Made by a program: the position numbers and the translations under genes
Assembly (NCBI GenBank): GCA_025361935.1
Contig: JANYJB010000009.1
Coordinates: 1 to 48,878, forward strand
Origin: Verrucomicrobiota bacterium
GTDB lineage: Bacteria > Verrucomicrobiota > Verrucomicrobiia > Opitutales > Opitutaceae
Reading direction: 5' to 3'
DNA length: 48,878 bases
Part shown: piece after piece, positions 44,015 through 48,878 of the stretch
How the letters are laid out: each line of letters opens with the position of its first letter
How positions within the stretch are numbered: the first letter of the stretch is position 1
The notes under the pieces: model-generated
Databases searched by the model: none
Seen by the model: only the letters and a program-made list of their open reading frames with translations
Told to the model about the DNA's origin: nothing

Positions 44015-45274
44015 TTACTTGGACTTGAATTTACCAAGCAGCCAGGGCTCGCCGTAGACGTCCTTGAATTCCTCAAGGATCTTGAACTGGCCTTTGGCCG
44101 TGGTCTCGCCGATGAACACATTCTTGGTCATGTGCATGTTGGGCTGGCTGGTGACTTTGCCACCAGGACCGTCGAAGGAGAGGCCGGATTTGAGAGCGGC
44201 GCGAACCTTATCAACATCAAAGGAGCCGGCCTTTTCGACCGCAGCTTTCCAAAGGTAAACACCGTCGTAGCTGAGCACCATAGGCGAGCAGGTGACGCGG
44301 CCTTCCTTCACGATACCGGGAACATTGGTGGTCTTGAGCCAAGCCTTGAAGTTTTTGACAAACTCTTTGTTGGCAGGGCTTTTGATGGACTGGAAGTAGG
44401 TCCAGCAGCCGAGCTGCCCGACTAGTTGCTTCGCGGGAAGACCGCGGAACTCGTCTTCCGAGATCGAGAAGGAAACAACCGGAGCGGTTTCGGCAGTGAG
44501 GCCGGCAGCAGCGTATTCCTTGAAGAAGGGAACGTTGGTGTCGCCGTTGAGCGTGCTCACGACGGCAGTCTTGCCACCAGCGGCGAACTGCTTGATTTCA
44601 GCAACGATCTGCTGGTAATCAGTGTGGCCGAACGGCGTGTATTTGCCAGCAGAGATGATCTTGCCGGAGTCATCTTTTTTGAAGCCGCCGCCGATATTTT
44701 CCAGAGCGACGCCCTTGCTGAGGAGATACTCGAGCAGCACGAGGTTGGTGGTTTGGGGATAAACGTAATCAGTGCCGATCAAGTAGAACTTAGTGTAGCC
44801 CTGCTTGAGGAGATAATCGATCGCAGGGGTCGCCTGCTGATTAACGGCCTCGGCAGTGTAGAACACGTTCTGGGACTCTTCTTGGCCCTCGTATTGCACG
44901 GGGTAGAAAAGAAGACCGTTGTTCTTCTCGTAAACAGGCAGGACCGACTTGCGGGACACCGAAGTCCAGCAACCGAAGGTCACGGAAACCTTATCCTGCT
45001 CGAGCAGTTGCTTGGCCTTCTCAGCGAAGAGGGGCCAGTTTGAGGCACCGTCAACGACGACCGGCTCGATTTTCTTGCCGAGGACGCCACCCTTGGCGTT
45101 GATCTCGTCGAAGGTGAAAAGAAGCACATCGCGCAGCGAGGTTTCGCTGATCGCCATCGTGCCGCTGAGGGAGTGAAGAACGCCAACCTTGACGGTGTCT
45201 TCCGCGTGGACGGAACTGACGAGCGCTCCGAGAGCGAGAGCACCAGCAGTCATCAACTGATTTACTTTTAACAT
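44015..45274 (-). CDS. urtA: Urea ABC transporter substrate-binding protein UrtA
   Basis: A 419-residue periplasmic protein with a signal peptide [20 protein letters not shown] ending near VHA-ED (24/25). It has the amide-binding family start [66 protein letters not shown] and the UrtA-type block [62 protein letters not shown] closes the second lobe. There is no Tat motif. Its promoter is of the sigma-54 type, and an intrinsic terminator follows, so it is an independently expressed first gene of the urea import unit. Confidence 0.96.
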   Translation of the reverse strand: MLKVNQLMTAGALALGALVSSVHAEDTVKVGVLHSLSGTMAISETSLRDVLLFTFDEINAKGGVLGKKIEPVVVDGASNWPLFAEKAKQLLEQDKVSVTFGCWTSVSRKSVLPVYEKNNGLLFYPVQYEGQEESQNVFYTAEAVNQQATPAIDYLLKQGYTKFYLIGTDYVYPQTTNLVLLEYLLSKGVALENIGGGFKKDDSGKIISAGKYTPFGHTDYQQIVAEIKQFAAGGKTAVVSTLNGDTNVPFFKEYAAAGLTAETAPVVSFSISEDEFRGLPAKQLVGQLGCWTYFQSIKSPANKEFVKNFKAWLKTTNVPGIVKEGRVTCSPMVLSYDGVYLWKAAVEKAGSFDVDKVRAALKSGLSFDGPGGKVTSQPNMHMTKNVFIGETTAKGQFKILEEFKDVYGEPWLLGKFKSK

Positions 45275-45345
45275 GTGGTTTGGACTTGGTTAGTTTTTAA
45301 ACCCTCTAATCGCTAAAACGGCGACAGACGGGAGGCCTCCAGATT

Positions 45346-45362
45346 AGCACTCGCTTTGCCAA
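45346..45362 (-). promoter_or_regulatory. Sigma-54 (-24/-12) promoter of urtA
   Basis: The minus strand reads TTGGCAAAGCGAGTGCT. TTGGCA matches the -24 element and GTGCT the -12 element (consensus TTGCA/T, one mismatch), with GG and GC exactly ten bases apart as sigma-54 requires. The start site would be near 45335, about 60 bases before the urtA ATG. Urea uptake genes are controlled by nitrogen in many bacteria, which fits. Confidence 0.65.
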
Positions 45363-45502
45363 CTTAAGGGAAAATTTCCGGTATCCCCAATAACTCCGTA
45401 AAACAACACGCACGACCATCCGCTCCGTCCAATCTCCAATCTGGATGCAGCCAAACTAGGGCGCCCCGGACGGCTTTGGCATTTATCTCGTGAAACGGAC
45501 AC

Positions 45503-45536
45503 AAAAAAGGCGGGTCGTGGAAAACCACGACCCGCC
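45503..45536 (-). terminator. Intrinsic terminator after the porin gene
   Basis: GGCGGGTCGTGG and its perfect complement CCACGACCCGCC form a 12-bp stem around a four-base loop, followed on the minus strand by six T. It lies about 90 bases after the porin stop, so the porin is probably transcribed alone. Confidence 0.9.
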
Positions 45537-45625
45537 TGAAACTATAATATCTAAAATTTAAGCTTTTAAATCCTTGAGATTAAGAGGCACGAGACTTCGA
45601 AATCGAAAGGTCAAAGCTTAAGCAA

Positions 45626-46654
45626 TTAGAACTTGAAGAGACCCTGCACGGCGTAGAAGAACGTGTCGCCGGTGTTGTCATTGTAGTCCTGCTTGGTGAC
45701 TTCACCCTTAACCGAGAAGTTCGGTGTGATGATGTAAGTAGAAGCAACACCGTAGTCGGTGTAGTTGCTGGCGGTGGTGTTGATCGAACCAGCCGTGCCA
45801 TCAGCAGCACCGAAACGACCGGAAATCGACAACTTGTCATTGACAGCGTAGCTAGCTTGCAGCGTGTAAGCAAAGCTCACCGTTTGGACAGAGGACTTGG
45901 GTCCCGTGCCATTGAAGTGGCTGGCATAGGAAGCAACAAGCGTGAGCTTGTCGGTCGCAGCGTAAGCAGCCCAAGCGTTGTAGGTCTCGAGCTTGTAGCC
46001 ACCGCTGACATCCTGATAGCCAGCACCCGCGAACACCGTCAGCTTGTCGATGCCGGAGTAGAGGACATAGCCTTCATAACCCTGGTCGTTGGAGTATTCT
46101 CCATCGCCCTGGAAAAAACCCTTAGGGGTAGCGTCAGGCAAAAGAGAATCGCGGACGGAAATGCCAGCCGACAGCGTCTTGGTGATGTATTCAACCTTGG
46201 CGCCGGTGGTGTAGTTGGCGATGTAGCCGACATTGTCAGCCGCACCGAAGGTGATGAAAGCGTTGCTGGGCGAGTCGAACGACTCGTAACCCAACCAGCT
46301 GTTGAACTTGCCGGCGGTCACAGCGAACTCACCCTTGGTGTAGGTCACGTAAGCGTCGAGAAGACCCGCGTCTCCTGTGCTGGACTTGAGCTTAGGAACA
46401 TCGAAAAGGCTCACCTTGCCGGTGAAATCACCGTATTTGCCATTGAGGGCAACTTTGACGGCGTCGATCTGCTTGTTGCCGGAATCAAGAAACGTGTCGT
46501 TTTGGGCGGCACTGCCTTCGGTAACGGCAAGAGCTCCGATGGCGTAACCTTCGAGAGCGAGGTTATCGTTGATTTTAACTTCCGCAGAAGCAGTCGCGGC
46601 AAGAGCAGCAAGAGCTGCGGTCCAACCAGTCAGTTTGGTCATGTGTTTGATCAT
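45626..46654 (-). CDS. Outer-membrane porin-like beta-barrel protein
   Basis: A 342-residue exported protein. Signal peptide about 1-24 (TAALAALAATASA before EVKIND). The mature chain alternates short polar turns with amphipathic strands: VKVALNGKYGDFTGKVSLF, LLDAYVTYTKGEFAVTAGKFNSWLGYESFDS, AKVEYITKTLSAGISV, YNAWAAYAATDKLTLVASYASHF, and it ends with the outer-membrane signature FFYAVQGLFKF, terminal Phe. It resembles the OmpL-like barrel porins (BBP2 type) of Verrucomicrobia. A sigma-54 promoter and placement immediately upstream of urtA suggest diffusion of urea or other small nitrogen compounds; this is inference. An ATG at codon 5 is an alternative start. Confidence 0.85.
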   Translation of the reverse strand: MIKHMTKLTGWTAALAALAATASAEVKINDNLALEGYAIGALAVTEGSAAQNDTFLDSGNKQIDAVKVALNGKYGDFTGKVSLFDVPKLKSSTGDAGLLDAYVTYTKGEFAVTAGKFNSWLGYESFDSPSNAFITFGAADNVGYIANYTTGAKVEYITKTLSAGISVRDSLLPDATPKGFFQGDGEYSNDQGYEGYVLYSGIDKLTVFAGAGYQDVSGGYKLETYNAWAAYAATDKLTLVASYASHFNGTGPKSSVQTVSFAYTLQASYAVNDKLSISGRFGAADGTAGSINTTASNYTDYGVASTYIITPNFSVKGEVTKQDYNDNTGDTFFYAVQGLFKF

Positions 46655-47035
46655 GGCTTGTATGTTTTGTTTGTAGTTCAGCCCCGCACTCGCTGCGGAT
46701 TATCCACAGAGAACGCTGGCCGATGGGTTACTAAGCAACTGGCCTGCCAATCAGCGTCAAGACTTTGATTTCCATACCCCAGCCACACGAAAACCCTGTC
46801 ATAATTGGAGCTTCTTTCTAAATAACAGCGAGATAGAGGCTATCACCTTACATATTTTCATATCAGGTAATGAGTTCCTTTTGCCAAGCCTGGCCTCGAT
46901 TACTGCCCTTGTGCGCTATTTTGATCAGCCATTCTTTTATAAGAACTCCAGAAACAATACGGGGATTTTAAACTACACCTTCAATAAATCGCTCTAACGC
47001 CAAGCTACTCAAGCGGCGAAAATAGACCGCAGCCA
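46655..47035. other. Gene-free upstream region of the porin
   Basis: This 381-base stretch shows no gene. It holds the porin leader with a small hairpin (CCGCA/TGCGG at 46684-46698), the sigma-54 promoter, and about 280 AT-richer bases beyond it. At 47026-47047 a weak hairpin (ACCGCA facing TGCGG-T) overlaps the stop of the helix-turn-helix gene and may end that transcript. Confidence 0.6.
46734..46750 (-). promoter_or_regulatory. Sigma-54 (-24/-12) promoter of the porin gene
   Basis: The minus strand reads TTGGCAGGCCAGTTGCT: a full TTGGCA at -24, a full TTGCT at -12, and GG-N10-GC spacing. This is closer to consensus than the urtA promoter. The start site would be near 46724, giving a leader of about 70 bases. 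The agreement between the two sites, on genes of one functional set, makes chance less likely. Confidence 0.75.
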
Positions 47036-47515
47036 TTAGCTTGCGGTATTTTTTCGGTCTTTGGGAAGCTCGCCGAAAGTTCCCTGCTCGGAGGCACGCA
47101 CAAATCCCTCGGTAACGCTTTTCAACTCCTCCCACCGTTGGCGAATCTGGCGAGCTTCCTCCTTGGTGATTTTACTGTCAGCCGCAGCCGTGGCGATGGT
47201 CGCCAGCATGTCGGCAAACTCTTGGACAATCTCGTTGGCAACCGGGATGATCGAATCTGCGCGCGGCGCGGACTTGGGGTTTGCGATAAAAAATCCCCCT
47301 GCCTGTTCGCACACCCACTGGGCGATTCGGCGGTCATTTGTGCTTTTTAATAACTGCTGGATGCGATCAAGCGGGTTGTTGGCTCCGCTGCCTTCACTGT
47401 CGGAAGGAGGTTCCGCCCATTTGTAGATAAGAGACAGAGACAGCCCCATATCGGCCGCGATCTGTTTGGCGCTGGTTTGCTTCAGGACTTCCTTGAGAAC
47501 CTCATGCGAGTGCAT
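47036..47515 (-). CDS. Small helix-turn-helix DNA-binding protein
   Basis: A 159-residue cytoplasmic protein. The first 35 residues contain a helix-turn-helix, VLKEVLKQTSAKQIAADMGLSLSLIYKWAEPP, like the recognition part of phage CII/Cro-type regulators. A central region (RRIAQWVCEQAGGFFIANPKSAP) is followed by a long helical stretch (ANEIVQEFADMLATIATAAADSKITKEEARQIRQRWEELK) that may form an oligomerisation helix. I recognise no specific family. The start at 47515 (MHSHEVLKE) is chosen over an in-frame codon at 47551. It is divergent from sucC with 124 bases between starts, so regulation of sucCD is possible but unproven. Confidence 0.75.
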   Translation of the reverse strand: MHSHEVLKEVLKQTSAKQIAADMGLSLSLIYKWAEPPSDSEGSGANNPLDRIQQLLKSTNDRRIAQWVCEQAGGFFIANPKSAPRADSIIPVANEIVQEFADMLATIATAAADSKITKEEARQIRQRWEELKSVTEGFVRASEQGTFGELPKDRKNTAS

Positions 47516-47639
47516 AACGACCGAGTTTGCCGCAGCATAAGCCAAACGCAATCTCGCACGCTTCCCTGCTTACAAGCGCAAACCGTGCGTGGTTTTGGCG
47601 TGCCATCCGCCTGTCACTTGTGGCAATCCTTGAACTTCC

Positions 47640-48821
47640 ATGAACATCCACGAGTATCAGGCCAAGACCCTCTTCGAGAAATTCGGCGTCCCCGTCCCCA
47701 AGGGCGTGGCGGCAAAATCCCCGGCGGAATTCGCCTCCGCCCTCGCCCAACTGCCCGACGCGCCCGTAGTCGTTAAATCACAAATCCACGCCGGTGGCCG
47801 CGGCAAAGGCACGTTCACCGACGGCTTCAAGGGCGGCGTCAAATTCGCCAAAACCAAGACCGAGGCCCTCGACTATGCCAACAAGATGTTTAACAACACC
47901 CTTGTCACCATCCAGACCGGCCCCGTCGGCCGCAAGGTCCAGACGATCTACTTCACCCACGCGAGCGACATCAAAAAGGAATACTACCTCGCCATCCTCC
48001 TCGACCGCGTCACCTCCCGCCCCGTGATCGTCGCCTCCACCGAAGGCGGCGTTGAAATCGAAAAGGTCGCCCACGACACGCCTGAAAAAATCTTCAAGAT
48101 CGTCATCGATCCCGCCTACGGCATCGCCGATTTCCAAATGCGCGAACTCATCGCCAAGCTCGGCCTCGCCGGTGCCGAGGCGAAAAACGCCGCGAAGCTC
48201 ATCCGCAACCTCTACGCATGCTACTGGGAGACCGACGCCGCCATGATCGAGGTCAACCCGCTCATCACTACCCCCACCGGCGACGTCCTCGCGCTCGACG
48301 CCAAAGTCTCCTTCGATTCCAACGCCCTCTACCGCCACCCCGAGATCGTCGCCCTGCGCGACCTCAACGAAGAAGACCCCAAGGAAATCGAAGCCTCCAA
48401 GTTCTCGCTCAGCTACATCGCCCTCGACGGCAACATCGCCTGCCTCGTCAACGGCGCCGGCCTTGCGATGAGCACGATGGACATCATCCAGCACTTCGGC
48501 GGCACTCCCGCCAACTTCCTCGACGTCGGCGGCGGCGCCACGAAGGACCAAGTCATCGCCGCTTTTAAGATCATCCTCGGCGATCCGAACGTGAAAGGCA
48601 TCTTGGTAAATATTTTCGGCGGCATCATGGACTGCAACGTCATCGCCACCGGCATTGTCGAGGCGGTCAAGGAAGTCGGCCTCAAGCTCCCCCTCGTCGT
48701 GCGCCTCGAAGGCAACAACGTCGCCGCCGGCAAAGCCACCCTCGCCAACTCGGGCCTCGCGCTCGTCTCCGGCGATTCCATGGCCGATGCCGCCCAGAAA
48801 ATCGTCAAACTCGTCGCCTAA
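47640..48821 (+). CDS. sucC: Succinyl-CoA synthetase subunit beta
   Basis: A 393-residue subunit of the citric-acid-cycle enzyme that converts succinyl-CoA to succinate with ATP or GTP formation. MNIHEYQAKTLFEKFGVPVPKG is the usual N-terminus; VVKSQIHAGGRGKGTF belongs to the ATP-grasp domain, EVNPLITTPTGDVLALDAKVSFDSNA carries metal-binding residues, and GNIACLVNGAGLAMSTMDIIQHFGGTPANFLDVGGGA and the VRLEGNNVAAGKATLANSGL block form the C-terminal CoA-ligase domain. sucD begins 18 bases downstream. Confidence 0.97.
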   Translation: MNIHEYQAKTLFEKFGVPVPKGVAAKSPAEFASALAQLPDAPVVVKSQIHAGGRGKGTFTDGFKGGVKFAKTKTEALDYANKMFNNTLVTIQTGPVGRKVQTIYFTHASDIKKEYYLAILLDRVTSRPVIVASTEGGVEIEKVAHDTPEKIFKIVIDPAYGIADFQMRELIAKLGLAGAEAKNAAKLIRNLYACYWETDAAMIEVNPLITTPTGDVLALDAKVSFDSNALYRHPEIVALRDLNEEDPKEIEASKFSLSYIALDGNIACLVNGAGLAMSTMDIIQHFGGTPANFLDVGGGATKDQVIAAFKIILGDPNVKGILVNIFGGIMDCNVIATGIVEAVKEVGLKLPLVVRLEGNNVAAGKATLANSGLALVSGDSMADAAQKIVKLVA

Positions 48822-48839
48822 CCTTCCGCCCAGACTCCC

Positions 48840-48878
48840 ATGTCCATTTTTATCACCCCCCAGACCAAGATTCTCGTG
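48840..48878 (+). CDS. sucD: Succinyl-CoA synthetase subunit alpha, first 13 codons
   Basis: The ATG at 48840 opens MSIFITPQTKILV before the window ends. This is the usual start of the alpha subunit, whose next residues would be the QG-TG CoA-binding motif. Position 18 bases after sucC supports the call. Confidence 0.85.
   Translation, partial: MSIFITPQTKILV

Larger units (their letters stand above)
45275..45625. other. Gene-free gap between urtA and the porin gene
   Basis: This 351-base stretch has no coding region that I can support. It contains, from the porin side, the porin terminator (45503-45536) and, nearer urtA, the sigma-54 promoter (45346-45362) and a leader of about 60 bases. 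Between them lie about 140 bases that would have to hold any activator (NtrC-type) binding sites; I cannot point to a convincing one. Confidence 0.7.

Noticed and set aside
47610-47625. Possible sigma-54 site upstream of sucC (TTGGCG...CCGCC with correct spacing)
   Set aside because: The -12 part lacks the TTGC core and the gene function gives no support.

Overview
The window looks like a chromosomal piece of a Verrucomicrobiota bacterium, most likely of the Opitutaceae type. The signs are the C-terminal end of a Verru_Chthon cassette protein A at the left edge, a dense set of exported sulfatases and glycoside hydrolases without SusC/SusD genes, LacI-like sensor regulators joined to GntR or AraC DNA-binding domains, scattered palindromic repeats, and few Shine-Dalgarno sequences in GC-rich DNA. 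This placement is inference; no rRNA gene is present.

Left part (1-26.1 kb), polysaccharide use. After the Verru_Chthon end and an unknown exported protein come two GH128-type glucanase paralogues, a GntR/LacI hybrid regulator, an orphan MsmK/UgpC-type ABC ATPase, a right-handed beta-helix protein, a GH29 alpha-L-fucosidase, a sialate O-acetylesterase-type SGNH esterase, three apparently intact sulfatases, one sulfatase pseudogene, a GH35-like beta-galactosidase and an unrecognised exported protein whose stop overlaps the start of a sulfatase with a PA14-like tail. An XylR-like AraC regulator then faces an FAD-dependent oxidoreductase and a divergent GH9-like protein. The set fits removal of sulfate, acetyl, fucose and galactose from a sulfated heteropolysaccharide such as a fucan or galactan.

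Middle part (26.1-33.6 kb), housekeeping. A minus-strand series runs aroB, a nuclease-fold-like unknown, lpxA, pdxA, an ErpA/HesB gene, infC, an amiC-type amidase and crcB, followed by a half-size EamA protein. rph is divergent from aroB.

Right part (33.6-47 kb), urea acquisition and hydrolysis. On the minus strand lie a porin, urtA, urtBCDE, ureABC, ureE, ureF, ureG and ureD, with a HupE/UreJ nickel-permease-type gene convergent at the far end. The porin and urtA each have a -24/-12 sigma-54 type promoter with exact GG-N10-GC spacing, and intrinsic terminators follow both genes. This suggests a nitrogen-controlled route: outer-membrane porin, periplasmic urea binding, ABC import, urease, and nickel supply. 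Two dispersed-repeat-like elements sit in the urtE-ureA and ureF-ureG gaps.

Right edge (47-48.9 kb). A small helix-turn-helix protein gene is divergent from sucC and the first 13 codons of sucD.
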